Assembly: GCA_012295275.1 (NCBI GenBank)
Contig: CM022671.1
Coordinates: forward strand, 4,081,565-4,145,564
Source: Chrysomallon squamiferum
Taxonomy: Eukaryota; Mollusca; Gastropoda; Neomphalida; Peltospiridae
Direction: 5' to 3'
DNA length: 64,000 nt
Below are positions 27,611 to 58,400 of this stretch, one piece after another. Position numbers and translations under genes: made by a program. The first letter of the stretch is position 1. Each line of letters opens with the position of its first letter. The notes under the pieces are model-generated. The model did no database searches, was not told the DNA's origin, and saw only the letters and a program-made list of their open reading frames with translations.

Positions 27611-29516
27611 ATCTTTCCGCTGATATTTCATTTAACAACAGCATTCTGATATTTAAAGTGATATTTTCCGAAAGTGACGATCATTAAGATCTGTATATAC
27701 TTGTAAATAACCGATTATATATATATATTATTATTATTGTTTATACTTTTTATACTTTTTATTTAATTTGTCAAAACTTTATTATTGTTATTATCATCAT
27801 TGTCATTGATATTACTACTATTTGTACTACTACTATTTCTACTACTGCCAGTATTATTATTACTATTTAAATGCTTCTATATTTGTATTTCCATGAAAAA
27901 TACTGGATACATTAAAGGTTATAAAATACATTAAGCATCACTAGATATGATTTCAAGAAACACATTTAGTATTCTAATTAATGTTTTTAAATTTGTTTTA
28001 TGTCGCCATTGATCTTCTTACTCTTATTCTTCTTATCATCAGCTTCATTGTCATCGTCATCACACACACTGACACTGTTTATATACAGTGTAGCTATTAA
28101 GATAACAGAATGATTAAGTTATTATACATCTGTTCTGTTTGGATGATGTTTAATAATGCACATTAAAATATCTCTATATCATAACCTTTTACTTTGATGT
28201 TAAAAAAATGAGACAGTATAAATCAATTTAAAACAAGGAAAGAAATACCAAACAAAATGTTAAATATAAATATATAATTTATTTGCGCCATCTTAAAACG
28301 GGCTAATCTCACATACATGACTATAATAACAATAAATTATATCTTTTAAATTACATTTTTTAATATTTCTCAGTAGATGCTTAATTTTCAAATTAATACC
28401 AAACAAAACAATAACAACGTAATTATATTGTTTTTACTAATAATAAAAACTAGCATACAAGTTATTTGAAAATATTACAAGAAATAAATAAAATGTGTAC
28501 AAATAACAGAACTGGAATACAAAATGTATGCAGTTAAGTAAACGAGTATACTAAGTTTATGCAAATACGAGAAACAGTTTAAACAAAAGAGGGCTGATAT
28601 TCTGTTACACAAAATATATGAATAATTGTATCAGGGGTCAGGACAAATCAAACATTTATTACCATTTGTTATTATTAATTAACCTCAAAGGCCGTCTAGA
28701 TACTGTTCAATCAAATCTATCGATCTTTCTCTGTTGTAATATTATCCTTGAGAAATCTTATCTGATTGGTTATTTGTTTTAGTTTGTGTTTTAGAAGCCG
28801 TCTTGAATTTCGTCCAATCACGATCGTCGATATATTTTCAGTTGGAGTGGTCACTGAGAATCACTATAGCAACAGCAGCTGATCTTTGATTTTTAACCTT
28901 TTTTCTTTTGATGATGTTTTATTTGCTGTTCAATTAAACATCTGTGTTTTTTCGTAGCCCGAGATATATTTCATTTGGAATTATGTCTTTAAAAACAAAA
29001 AAAATCACTATATTATGATGTAGGTTTTGCCCTTTCGAACTATTCAGAGTATTATGTCGATTTAAAAAAAAAAATTATAAAACTTATTCGATACCCATTC
29101 CCTATCGTTTCTAAGTAATCTTTGATTAAATGATAATTTGAAAAAAAAAAAAAAAAAAATGTATAATATATTTATATATATATATTTCTGTATCAAATTT
29201 AATATCATTTAGAATATAATTAATTTAGTATATTTTATTAAGTCAAATAGTAATTCGATAAAGTATAAAATAATCGTACGATATTTATTAGTCATTCAGT
29301 ACATCTGTCAGTTTTAAATGTTATTTCAGTCATGTAAAAGTCAAGTAAGAATGGAGGAAACTAAATAGACAGTTATCCCGGATATAGATCTTCACAAAAA
29401 TTGGAAGAATTAAAAATGAGAGATTTAAAACCGTTAACATAAAAAAAAAAATAATAATAATAATAATAATAAAAATTATATTTCAATATATATGTCTTTT
29501 TGTCTTTCTTCTAGTT

Positions 29517-29547
<31 letters not shown>

Positions 29548-30394
29548 AAGAATTTTTTATTTATTTATTTATTTATTAACTTATCCACTGTTTAGCACAG
29601 ATTCAACGATGACGTACTTTTTAACTAAATGGAATGTCACTTATTATATTATATTATCCTAAACATGGAAAAAAATTGCTTTAGCGATGTCAAAGGTCAT
29701 GTCCACAACACTGGTGCTTGAATACATTCTCCTGAAAGCACGCCTGATGATATGTTCCATACCCAAACCCAGATTCATAATTTAGTATTTGAATTACACT
29801 AAATATCACTAACCTATAAGATAAAACAGTAACACATAAATAAATAAACAATACATTTTTAAAATTGCAGTCACTAAGTCACAAAATATGTCACTAATCA
29901 CACCATGAATGTCAACTGATGTAAAAAAAAACACCTTTTAACTCACAAACCCACGATTAAAATAGTTTGTAACTGAATTTCAGAGTATTAACGTGTCTTA
30001 ATTCACAAACCGACGACTTAAAATTTGTAACAGAATTTCGTACATAGAATTTAAGAGTATTAACGTCTTTTAAGTCATAAAAACTGATCATAACACGACT
30101 TCACTAATCATAGAACTGAAGTCTGTTAACAAGAGAAAAAAAAAAAAAAAAAAAAAATAAAGACATATCTGTTACACTGACTTGGAAAAACTGGTGACAT
30201 TTCATAACGTCTCCACGACAAAAATATTTTAATATTTAACACTTGATTTAAGAAGTGTATGTCTCGCGTGCAACGTGAATCCTCGGGATTATAACTTTCG
30301 AGTCTTCATCCAGTTCTCGTTCGTTACGTGAATTTCGAGATCACAGACAGTACTTCTCCGTCTTCGAACTATTTTTAGACTGCCAGCGCGTCTT
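27611..30394. other. Intergenic region between convergent STAND and PRDM14 genes
   Basis: AT-rich DNA containing ATT/ACT triplet runs (27720-27860), poly-A at 29141-29158, AAT at 29448-29471, poly-T at 29527-29547 and TTTA at 29556-29577. It will contain both 3' UTRs: ATTAAA at 27911 on the plus strand and ATTAAA on the minus strand at 30228-30233, about 165 bases past the PRDM14 stop, are weak poly(A) signals. I see no coding exon. Confidence 0.6.
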
Positions 30395-46436
<16,042 letters not shown>

Positions 46437-47300
46437 GTCCAAGAAAACAAAACGAGTATTATTCTTCTCCAAAAAAAAATTATAAATTATGCGAACAAAA
46501 GTCAACTTCTAATCAGTCCCGCTGTTTTCCATTACTGAGTTCTCAGTCGTTTCAGTTTTTGTCAAACACTCGTTTACAAAACTAACTCAACGGTCAGCTG
46601 GTATTTTTTTTTTTTTCCCCCTTTTTTTTTTTTTTCGTTTTCTTTAATCGCAAGTCTTCCGACTGCAACGCGCATGCGTCACTTCTGATCGCAAAGTGTT
46701 TCGTCTGCTTCTTTATTGGATTAAGTTTAACCAATGCAACCACCTCGGGGGGATTTTGGGGGCGGTGTTCCGACAAACACTTCTGCATCGTTCCGCGAAA
46801 CCCCGATGCCTAAGTTGCATCAATGGAAGTGAACTAATGCAGAAATAACCTTTCACACGAACGCTAGAACTGCATTATCTTAGACGGACCATTTTTAAGT
46901 CGTTATTTGACAGAGGGTTGTGAAAAGCCCGTGAGACCAAAACTGCTCGGGTAATGTGACGGAAACCGAAAACTTAATAAAAGCAAAGCAATGATCGCCT
47001 AACACTTAATTCTTGGTCTTTCGTAATTCGTTTAGCGGCCCCGGTCATCCGATTTTCCAAATCAATGTTGTTACGTCTTCAGTTGCGTAATTAAGACAAT
47101 TGGATAGAGCAAAATGTTACCAAGGTTTTTGTTTTTCAACAAGCGGCTACGAAACAGCGATATTTCTGTATTGAAAAAAATGATTTGACTGTGTAATTAA
47201 TTAAAAGATCTATATGACAGCTTGAGAGGATGCTAATCGAAAATGTGTCCATTTTAACTTTCTTTTCGGTTTCATTAAAGGTATCTGTAATAAAACCATC
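46437..47300 (-). promoter_or_regulatory. Upstream region of PRDM14: 5' UTR and promoter candidate
   Basis: Complex sequence upstream of the PRDM14 ATG, broken by poly-T at 46602-46635. CCAAT boxes occur in both orientations at about 46715-46735, about 280-300 bases before the ATG. No TATA box is evident in the transcribed orientation, so the start site is not assigned. Confidence 0.4.
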
Positions 47301-47397
47301 GGAATTATTCTGTGTGCATGTGTATGTATGTATGTATGTATGTATGTATGTATGTATGCATAAGTGTTTTTGTTTCTGTGTGTGTCTATGTAGTTAG

Positions 47398-47429
<32 letters not shown>

Positions 47430-48354
47430 CTATATTAGAACAATCGAACTTTGATATACTGACATAACGCAACAATGCAAAAGACAAATAATTTTAATAT
47501 TCAGTCGGTATTTATAATAACATTTGTGTTGTTCTTTAGTTATTAAAGCAGATGTCTTGATTATCGGCCAATCCAAACAAAACCCGAAGGTACCTATTAG
47601 AACCAATAATTCCAGAAAGAAAAACATTCTTAAACCTTCAAAAGAAACTATATTCATGACGAGTAATAATGAACTGCATACAGACCTAAAGAAGAGAAAA
47701 AAGCGAATAATAATGAGAGTTACAAAAAGTAGCTGAACGCGACCTGTTTTCGACGGCGCTATTGTCGTAGGATTCACAAAGAAATGTATCTACGTTTAGG
47801 ATGGTGTGTAAACAGTGAAAGAAAAATACCTGTATTTAGGCTGATACGAAAACTGTGAAATCTAAACATTGCGTAGTGTACCTACCGCGATAATCCAAGT
47901 GGCTGGGTTTATAGACAAGAAAAGGACTTGACAAGTGAATAAAAGAATTTTGATAAAACACAAAAGAGCAAGAAGGGAAAGAAACGGAAATTAAAATTAC
48001 TTTAAAAAAATGATTTAAGTTTTTTAAGTTTTTTAATTTAATTTTTCAGTTACTTATTTTATTTATTTATCATAAATGAATAGCATTATATTTTTTATAA
48101 AATAATTTATGTTATGTTTTATTATTAATTGATGTTTGTTAAACGACAGAATTACCTGTCTGTCTCTCTAAAAAAAAAATATATGTTTTTGTATTTTAAC
48201 ATGTTTGCTCAGTTTTATGCTGTAGAGTTATCAAATGTTTTCATTTTATAAATTACTTTATTATTGTTTAACATTTCATTTGTCTCTGCTTTATATAAGT
48301 TGTTTTTTTATCTTTGTTTTAGCTTATATTAGTATTACTACTACTACTACTACG

Positions 48355-48388
<34 letters not shown>

Positions 48389-50137
48389 TTACTACTACTA
48401 TTATTATTATTGTTATTATTATTTTAATGTTGTTTTATTTTTCGTTATTTTATTATATTTTAATTTAATTTTGTTTATTTTTATTATTATCATGATCATG
48501 GACATCTTCATCATCTTCATTATTATCATCATAATCACCATCACTTAAGAAATATTTTTAGAGTAAAATAAAAAAAATTATTTAAACGAATAACATTATA
48601 TTTTTTATAAAAATGTTATATTATGTTCTGTTGAGGAAAACAGTTTTTACTCAAGAGAAAAAACAGAAACAGAAATGATACCTCTACTGTTACTCATTAT
48701 AAAAAAACTGAACATAACTGAGCATTAATGGTTACTAAACATCAAACCAGTTTTTAATTATATATATCAAATATCGATAGAAATGCATTCTGGGATTGTA
48801 CAATCTTTCCAGTATTTCGATAAATAATTTTTTCCTAAAAATTGCCAAAAGAAATTAAGACATGCTTAAATCATTAAATATACAGTTTTTATTTTATATT
48901 GTTATTTTTAGTTTCTTTACTGTGATTAGAGAATTATAAGCATATGCCGACAAATTTATTGATATCTGAAAGTTAAAAGAGGTAATAAATTCGATAAAAA
49001 TTTAATCCCATTCCAAAAAGAGCTCCTGCCATTCCTCCAAACATATTAATTTAGTTATGACTCATAAAATATATACATATTTCACAATTTTAATATTTTA
49101 TCTCTCCGTTTTTCTGTTTGTCTCTGTTTGTCTGTCTCTCTGAATATTTGTCTGTTTGTCTCTGTTGGTCTGTCTCTCTAATTATTTGTCTGTTTGTCCT
49201 GTTGGTCTGTCTCTCTAATTTTTGTTGTTTGTTGTTGTTGTCTGTTTGTCTCTGTTGGTCTGTATCAATTATTTGCCATTTGTAAACATCTGTCTCTCTA
49301 ATTGTTTGTCTTATCATTTCTTACTGCCTTTTTTGTTATTTTGTTATCATTTCATTATTATTATTATTATTTTTTTTTTTTTTTAAATTTTTAGACAATC
49401 CACAGAAATACGGACAATTTAAACTACTGCAAAGAAAATAAAGACATTAATATTTTTCTAAATCTTTCATAATGCCTAATATTATTTTCAACAAATTTTC
49501 TTTTCCGATGCTGCTTAAAATATGAACGAGTAAAAATATTTGCTTTCCTTATTTATTTATTTTTGTTTTCTTAATTATTATTTTTTTCGTTTCTCCTAAC
49601 TCAGTAATAGTGGTGAAAATAATACATCATACAAATTTAAATTATACTTTGTTTATTTTCTCCCCCAGATCACAGCTTCGTAGAAATATAAATTACGTGT
49701 TTTTCCTTTATGAAATTTTAGATAACTAATGTGTTGTTTTTATACAAGAATTACGTAAATTTATTATACAGCGGTCTCTGCACTGTTACTTGTGTTCATC
49801 CACTACTACGGCAATAATGCGTTTTCGATGATGCATTGAGAACAAACAAAAGAAGAAGAAGCTGATGATGATGATGATGCGTGGAAAGAATGAAAGAAAA
49901 TACGTGTCTTAACTGTATGGAAAAGTGTTTGCACGCGTACGGTGCGATTATGGTAATATGAAATTGTTCTAGAACTTGTTTGTTTTATTTTTGTTTTTTG
50001 TTTGTTGTTTTGTTGTGTGTGTGCGTGTGTGTGTATGTGTGTTTTGTTTGTTACATTTTTTGTTTACTTTTGTTGTTTGGTGTTTTTTTTTTATTATTTT
50101 TTTGGGTGTTATTATTAATTTTTTTTTTTTTTCTAAT

Positions 50138-50180
<43 letters not shown>

Positions 50181-51475
50181 TTTTCACTTTACATCAGTTT
50201 AAGATTACTGAAAGAGAAAAGTAGGCTACATTTACCTGAGAAATAAAACCTAGATTAATGTGAACAACTAAACGCTTAATGAATTATCACAGTCGCCGAA
50301 CGGATGAATGTACATGAAATTTTAAAACTTTTCAAAGCAAAGAAATGTTGTTCTAACATTCTCATAAAGCATTCTCAGAAAACAATGAATGTTAAAATGT
50401 TCTTGAGAACAGATTAGAGAAACAAGGATTTCAAAAATCTAAATTTTAAAAAGTCATTTAATTCTGAGACTTTAAGATTATGTTTCAAATAATAAGAAAC
50501 TGATTCTTCAAGGCACAAAATTCTTGTACCACAAAATCCAGAAAATTAAGTTTTTAATATTTTAGATCATGAAATTTAGATCCGAAAATCGTTATCATTG
50601 AACCAAACAATTCTGAGCCATAGATCCACGCATTCAAAACGTCAGCTTAATAATCAAAAACATTAAAACTAAAAAATTACCTAAAATTAAGCTCGAAAAA
50701 TCAATAAGAAAAATAGCAAATCATCAAAAGATGCTGATCGTTGAATTGAAAACACACTTAAAACCAAATATCGATAGCTTTAATATAAAATATTTTCAGG
50801 CTTAAAATTCGAAAGTTCAATTTCAGCTATCTAAAAATTTAATACTGAATTTCTAGCCATCTATCAGAAGTTTTGACCATGAAATGTAATTAACCTAAAC
50901 ATTTTATGTCTTAGTTCCAAAATCTTCACATTTGGTCTTTAAACATATTTATGAAATATTTTACACACACGCACCCATACACACACATACACACCCTTTT
51001 ATTATAATATTAAAATATTGGCCATGTTCTGAATCTATATTTATAAAGGTTTAAAAATATTAAGTTCTAACATGTTGATGCTAAAATGAATTTACTGAAA
51101 TAAAAAAGAAAAAAAATGGGAAAAAGCGGAAAAGAGAGAAAGACAAAAATGCAAAGTTATAATTTCAAACATTTAAATATGTTGTTTAAAGCATTTACAA
51201 TATGATAAACATTCGTTTATTTATTTATTTATTTTGAAGAAGAAGAAAAACGTTTTGATAAATAATATGAGTGCTTACAGACTGAACAGCGGAAAATATT
51301 TAAAACAAAAGTAACTAGTTCAAAAGTAACGTAGACGTTATTACAAATTCATTGTCCGTATAATTTATCTTTTATTTTTGAGACTATTTTTTAGGAGTAG
51401 GTTTATGAATGTGGTTTCAGGTTTAAAGAGTTAATAATTTATCGACATTATATTTCTAATGGACAGACACAGAAA

Positions 51476-51506
<31 letters not shown>

Positions 51507-51540
51507 AGAAAGAAAGAAAGAAAAGAAATTATATATATAT
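47301..51540. other. Intergenic region between divergent PRDM14 and RBM genes
   Basis: Contains ATGT units (47320-47357), poly-A (47403-47429), an ACT/ATT array (48337-48420), a decayed minisatellite (49100-49315), poly-T (50116-50174), and a 27-base segment at 48774-48800 that recurs inverted in the RBM promoter. From 50200 to 51300 there is AT-rich unique DNA. A 70-codon frame at 47524-47736 is unrecognised and unsupported. Confidence 0.6.
49100..49315. repeat. Decayed minisatellite rich in TGTCTGTTTGTC
   Basis: About five copies of a roughly 40-45 bp unit built from TCTCTCTAATTATTTGTC and TGTTTGTCTCTGTTGGTC, with copies differing in length. Confidence 0.8.
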
Positions 51541-51564
51541 ATATTTCTACAGTCGTTTCTAGAA

Positions 51565-51670
51565 AATATATTATTGGTTGAAATGATGTGAAAGCCGATT
51601 GGAACAAAAGTGTTACAATCCCAGAATGCATTTCTATCGACATTTCCTATGCTGGTTCGGCCATTTGTAA
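51565..51670 (+). promoter_or_regulatory. RBM gene promoter candidate (CCAAT boxes, ZNF143/STAF-type and YY1-like sites)
   Basis: Two reversed CCAAT boxes (ATTGG at 51573-51577 and 51598-51602) lie just before TTACAATCCCAGAATGCA (51613-51630), which matches the ACTACAA(T)TCCCAGAATGC core of ZNF143/STAF sites common at housekeeping promoters. GGCCATTTG (51659-51667) resembles a YY1 site. The first coding exon has its own acceptor at 52471, so a non-coding first exon must start upstream, and this is the best place for it. Inference from motifs. Confidence 0.5.
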
Positions 51671-52470
51671 TTTGTTTTTTTTGTTGCTGTTGTTAATTGG
51701 GTTTGAAAGATAATAGAAACGGTAAAACACATCGAAATATTTATTTATCATATAACCAGTTAGTAATGTTATGTGTTTTTAGCTGTTTACTTTTATTATA
51801 TATTGTCAATTAGCAAACGTGATATTTTAAAGTCGCATGAACAAATTCTCAGCGTTAAAATGACATTCAACGTCATACAATCGTAACAATGATACACGTC
51901 TTATCGACTTTTTCATTGCCTGAGTTTAATTAAAAAACTGTATCATCTGAATGCTAAATTGTCTTAAAATGAGACAAAATATAACTCCGAAGTTACATTG
52001 TTGAAAAATAAAAGGATTTTTTTTTTTTCTTTTTAAACGAACAAACCGATATAGTCGAAATTGACGGTCGGTGCCCATTTTGTTTTAATTAAACTGCGTT
52101 ATTATTGATTGTCTCCATCATCATGCAGATTTTTATGTGTTTCCGTAAAACTGTCTATGTGGTTTTAGAAGTAGTTAATTCCATTTTATTATTAACATTG
52201 CTTGATATCTCCTTCAAAACTGTCTAAGAATCGGAAAGGTGGTTTTTAAAATTACAAAGTAAGGTGGAACATTATTTACATTGTTATGTGTGTAATAATG
52301 AATATTTATTCAGCAGTTTTTAATATATTATTACTTTTTTTATTATTATATTTTTTTTAAATTTATTTATCTGATAGTGGTAATAATGACGTCAGTTTTT
52401 ATTTATTCCTTACTCTTACCAATCTATACCCATAGTCATAAGTATAAAATCAAAATCCTCTTTCTATTAG

Positions 52471-55400
52471 AACATGGGAGACAGTGCCTACTGTTCCAAC
52501 TACGTACCAGCAGAGTACATTGATCCTTACGCCGATGAAATGTATGAAGAACAGTCTTACGATGATGACAAGAATTACGAAAGATTAACCACAGATCAAG
52601 GGTATGATGGAAGGTTTGGTCAAGAATTTGATGATAGACCCAGAAGTTTGATCACTGATGGATTCCCCTTGGACAGACCTCCATATCACTACAGAGATGG
52701 TTTTGTAACTCCTCATTTCGGTTATCCACCAGAAGATGACTATTCAAGAGAAAGAGACAAAATGAGAGACAGGTAAAAAGTTATTTTCTGTAAAAGCAGG
52801 TTTACCAATATAGAAATTACTGGGATTTAAACTCTTTCAGACACAATTCAACGGCACATTGTATTTTGTATGATTTTAAATTGTCAGTATGAACATACTG
52901 GTAAACATGAAAAAATGTAAATTGAATACTGTTATGTAAATCAAATGTTAGTAAAATAAATACTGATTGCCCTGTTATTTTGAGTTTTTAATTGTAATTT
53001 CTATAATTAAAATGATCATATTGTCATTTGGCCATTCTGTAAAAAAAAAAATTTTAAAAATGTATTCATATGTAAATACGAATTTATATTAATTTTTCAT
53101 AATAATGTAATCAGCCAAATAAAAATTAAGTTTTGGTTCAATAACAGAAACCCTAGAGGACATGATGGACACAGAGACAGAAGACGAGACCGTGATAGAA
53201 GGCGTGACCGCGACAGGGATGGGGACAGGACAAGGTCACGAGACCGTGACCGGCCCAGAGACAGAGATCGATCTCGCGATACTCGTAGCAGGAGCCCAAT
53301 GAAATCAGATGACTTGCGTGGATTTGAGGTAAACAGTTCTGTTACATATTTAAAAGATTGCACAATTTTTGTATTATTTCTTGGCAAGATTTGCAGTCAT
53401 AAAATGTTAATGATACAAGATGTAATTTGTGCCATTTTTATACTGTTATCAGGGTAGTCATGTACACACTATTTTTCAACACTTACAAAAGTGATGTGTT
53501 GGCACCCACAGAAAATGACATAAAATTAACAAACTAATTATACTGAAGTAATTAACTGTCTGGGCTATTTACACACCTCTGCAGGATAAATTTTATTCAG
53601 TCAAAAATATTTATGTTTTCAGGGTGGCCATATAAGTGATGGTGATAGGGAAGTTCGTGATGATCGTGGTGGAGAAAAGTGGGTGACGTTACAACCAACA
53701 CAAACAGTGCTTTTGAGATTTCTACCTCCAACTGTTGATGAAAAAGATGTTTGTTGAAATTTTAGTTTTTAGTTCACCAGAAAATAATAAATAAATTGCT
53801 CAGTCATACTTTTATATTAAAAAAATATATATATTATTTAAATTTTGTCGTTGCAGCTGAAAATATTCCATTAAGTTTCTGATTAATTACAGCTTAAGCA
53901 CATATGAATTAGAAAAAATGTTTTTTAAAAATACTTGATGGAAGAAATATTGTTAGCATTAATAACAGTATGAGTAAAAAATGTTTCCTAATTGAAATCT
54001 TAAATTAACATGTTAATGATTGCGGAGGGTATAGTCCAAGCTGAATTTATACTGCTGCTTAATTTTGTTAAATGGATACTCTTTTTTTATATAATGTGTG
54101 TATAAGCTGAATTTTTAAAATTTGTTTGTTTTTACAGATTCGAGCACAGCTGATGATGTTTGGCGCGCCAGTCAAGGATGTTCGCTTAATGCGAAGAAGT
54201 TCAGGTGGGTTTTGTGAAGACAGCAGACTGTCTTAGATAAAAAAGAAAGAAAAAAAAGAAATTATTATTTTTTTTTAAATGCTGTGGCTCACTGAAGGAT
54301 CTTGAGGTGTACAGAAGAGAATAATGTGGTTTATTAATGCTTAAATGTTGTTAAAATTACATAAAATCGTGCATTCTTTTCAGTCTGGTTATCTTTTCCT
54401 GTCCCTACCCTCTGTACCCCATTTTTCTCAGTGATCACAAATCTATTTATAAAGTTTTTTTTTTTATTTTTTTTTTTTTTTTACCCTTCTAAACTTTGTC
54501 TCTTTAGATTTTACAAAATTATTAAGCGTTGACATTGAGATAACTCTGAAAATCATCATAACATTCGCCTACATACCTAACTTCCCCATCCCTCTGCTGA
54601 CTTCAGCTGATCATTTCTGAACCTGTATGTTTGAAAATGATCTCTTTTCAGTTACTTCTTGTTTAGATTTTTTTTTTTTTAAATCTTTAATTAATATACT
54701 CAAGTACCAGTTTAAGAATGCATTTCATTTAGTTATAGCAAGTTTGTTACTGTTAATAATTGGTAATATTAACAAATATATATATATATATAAGTAACAC
54801 AGGTAAGTTTTTATAATTAATTTTTGTAGCTGTTCATTGTTAAGGTTAAACCTTGAGATTCTTTCAGTGAGAACCTATGGCACTCCGAACTGAAGCCACA
54901 TTTCATTAAGGCAGCAGTATTTTTTTTTTATTAAGGTTTTTATTTTTATTTTTTTTTGATTTGGAATGTAAAAAAGTGTGGCTGATAATGAAATGCTTTG
55001 TTCTTTTCACTAATGTCGACCATTCTAAATATTGAACAGGTGCATCCCGAGGGTTTGCTTTTGTGGAGTTTGAGAACATAGCCGACTCCCAGCGCTGGAT
55101 GGACTTGAATCAGGTTAAACGTCACTGTAGAGTATTAATCACAGCGGTACTGTAATTAATCAATCCTGACAACATCCTAGTTGAGACTTGTTTTTATAAA
55201 AGAAAATAACATGTCGGTTTTTTCACTGGTGCTCTTGCTACAAGTTCCCACAGTGAGAAAACTGGCAGACGTTACTGTCCCAATGGTGTCATCATGAAAG
55301 AAAGACAATTTTCTAAGCATGACACTTTCTGTTCTTTTACAAGTCACTTGTGATGGGGTAGGAGCAATTGTATTATTATATGTTACATTTTTGTTATTTA

Positions 55401-58400
55401 CTTAGAGAAGGGTGAAGCTTTAGTAAATGGGATGTAGCAATCAACATTGGTTTAGAGACAGTGGCCAGATTCTCTTACTGGTCAGTTTTGCAGGTTTATT
55501 GACCAGACTATATCTTGTCCCATCTTGTTACACAGACAAAAGAGATCACTTTATCATGCATACATCACACTTAACCCCCCCAAAAAACGGTTATAGACAA
55601 TAGGCCATTAACAAAAATAACAAATTTTTTGACATTATTAAAAATGTAAATGTTGTTTTTCTTATGTGTTGGTTGGTTAAAATATTGCTAATTAAAAGTT
55701 TGATGATAAAGACAGATGGCTAATTAAATGAGGGTGTTTTAACAGTGGTGACAGTACACAAGTAATTATTGGTAGGGTACATTTTGGCTAAATAAGTTGG
55801 GTTGTCACAGTTCGGTTAATTTGTTTTGGGGGATGTCACAAAATTATTAATTTAGTTGGGGATGTAACAAGTTACTTAAGTATCGGGTGTGGCAGTTAGA
55901 GTAATTAAAAAAGTATAGATATTATGTTAAGATGTAAGAATATGGCCAAGTTGACTAGTTTTGATATCTAAGACAGTGAATACTGTCTTGCATGCTTTTA
56001 TCAGTTGTAATGGTACAATAGTCAGTGATGATGATTTTTAAATAATTTTCATATTTAACCTACATAGAATAAGAAAAGCATTCACAAAAATCTATAAAAT
56101 GTACACAGTACTTTGTCTTGTAAAAACCCAAACAAAAAATAATTTGTTGTCTTCTGAAAAAGGTTGATGCATCAAAATTGTGATGCTATAACTTTTTTTG
56201 AGACATGAATATATTTTCAAAAAAAATTCCGTGATCTGGACAGCATTAGCGAAATTTCAAAAACTGTATGAAAGCAAATTTGTGTGTATGTGTGTGTACA
56301 TGAGTGTGCCTTATTCTCCAAATTAGCAGCGATTTTTTATTTTTTTATAATTTTTTTTTAAATGTTATGAGACACAATTTAAATGTTTTATGTTTTGGGC
56401 ACTGCAGTCGTGCAGTTGGCAATCACAAAACAAGGGACAGCCTCTGGCTTACTAAGGTTTTTGTCTTGGTTTTACTGTGATTCTAATGTACTGAATTTAT
56501 TTTTAACAGGGACGGTTGAGTATAATGGACCATCACAATATCACGATGCATTACAGCACGCCGCGCACTGGTCACGAGAAGATGCAGCAGAAGAGTGACT
56601 GGTCATGTAGCAAGGTGAATGTTATTTATTTTTTTGTTTTTTTAATTCTTTTTATATTCATCCTCTGAGTTGTCACATAAACCTTCTCCATTGAATAACT
56701 GATTACAATACAATGCTGACTTGAACCAGACTCTTGTCATTTTATGCAGTTACGAGATTTTGATTAGTAATAACTTGCCTGACTACTACAAAATCTTGAA
56801 TTTTTTTTTAACCTAATGCTAAAGGTGATTTTGAAGAACTTTTTGGTGAATATCAGTATTTAACATGTTTCTTTCTAAGTTCACAGGTGTCAGTCATTAT
56901 ATACTGCATGTAGTTCATGCATGAATTCAGATTTCCCAAATTTTTAGTAATGTGAAAAAAATCATTTTAATATTTTATGTTTTATCTATAATAAAGGTTT
57001 TCAGTTATTTTCTACTTTTCCCAATGCATTTTCAGTTACAAAACTTCATTAATTTTAGGATTTAACTTTATTCAAAATCTGTTTTTGGAATCTGATGTTC
57101 TTAATAAACATTCTGTTTCAGTGTGGGGTTCATAACTTCAAAAGAAGAGATTATTGCTTCAAATGTAATACCTCAAGAGAAGGTACACTGACATTTCACG
57201 TTTAATTTGTAAATAACTAGATATTGTGATAGCATAAAATTAAAATCCATGAAAAGAAATGAGTGATTCTTTTTCATATAAAAAAAAATATATAGTAAAA
57301 AAAATGTATATCCACTTTTCTCACTTGAAACTCCTTGACAGACAAATCATAATATTTCTTTTCATCATTTTAAAAAAAAAAAATTTAATTCTTTGGCAGT
57401 TTTTAGTGGAACATTTATTGGTCATTTCAGAATCTGAAAAGAATAGAAGTGAAGAAGGATATGACCAAGTTGGAACAAACCCATGTAATAGTAAGTATTG
57501 AACATAAATAACACTTGGGAATATCACCATTTTTAAAATATCCCATCATTTACCAAAATACTAATGTAAAAACAGTATTGATATCTGCAAAAAATGTAAT
57601 TCCAGAAAAAATGTTGATCAGGCTAACATAGTGTTATGTAAGTACAGCAAACACAAAGGTTATTAATCAGAGTATAATAGCTATATTGATAAAAAAGCAT
57701 ATAAAGATTGTTAGAATAATATGTACAATTTAACAGAAGCGACCTCTTATTTTATAATTATTTTTCTAAGTCTGGATTAAATTGTGATTTTTTTGTTCCA
57801 TAGCTCTTCTGTTCCGTGGATTGGATGCTTTGACCACTGAGGAGTCCATTCTTCAGGGTCTGTGTGCTATTTCTACATTAAATCCTAAAAATGTTCATGT
57901 CATTCGGGATCCAACAACCAGTGTGTCGAGAGGATTTGCCTTTGTTGAAATGCTGTCAGTGGCTGATTCCAAAGTTGTTCTTGACTTGTGTACAAATCCT
58001 GAGTCTCCTTTAGAACTGGATGGAAAACAGATCATTGTTTCATACGCCAAAAACACTTTCAATACTGTGTAAGAACTTTCTAAAATCTCGTTTTATTGTT
58101 TAATATTATAATACATTACAGGAATTCATCTGTCAGTTAAAAAATATTCATGTTGTGTTTGATGGGTTCTGATATTGGGTCCCTTTTCTAGATGTTCTAG
58201 AAAATAAAAAGTTTATTCATTTCAAATACCTATCCTTACATGCAATAAATTAACTTCTAACAGTACAGTAAACACCAAAAAGAACTTAATGGGTTTATAT
58301 TGCTGTTTGTGGAAAAATCAAATTTGCCACTGATACTGATAGTGTAGTTTGGTATAATATTTTTGTTTCTTTAAGTTATCTTCTTAAATTTTTGTTTACA

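Noticed and set aside
27015-27644. 209-codon minus-strand frame over the ankyrin repeats and CA repeat
   Set aside because: Antisense of ankyrin coding sequence fused to a CA-repeat translation.
47524-47736. 70-codon Lys-rich frame upstream of PRDM14
   Set aside because: No recognised family, no splice continuity, composition like surrounding AT-rich DNA.
56383-56598. 71-codon frame ending at 56598
   Set aside because: Wrong frame through the RBM exon 56510-56614; the correct frame completes RRM1 and enters the RanBP2 finger.
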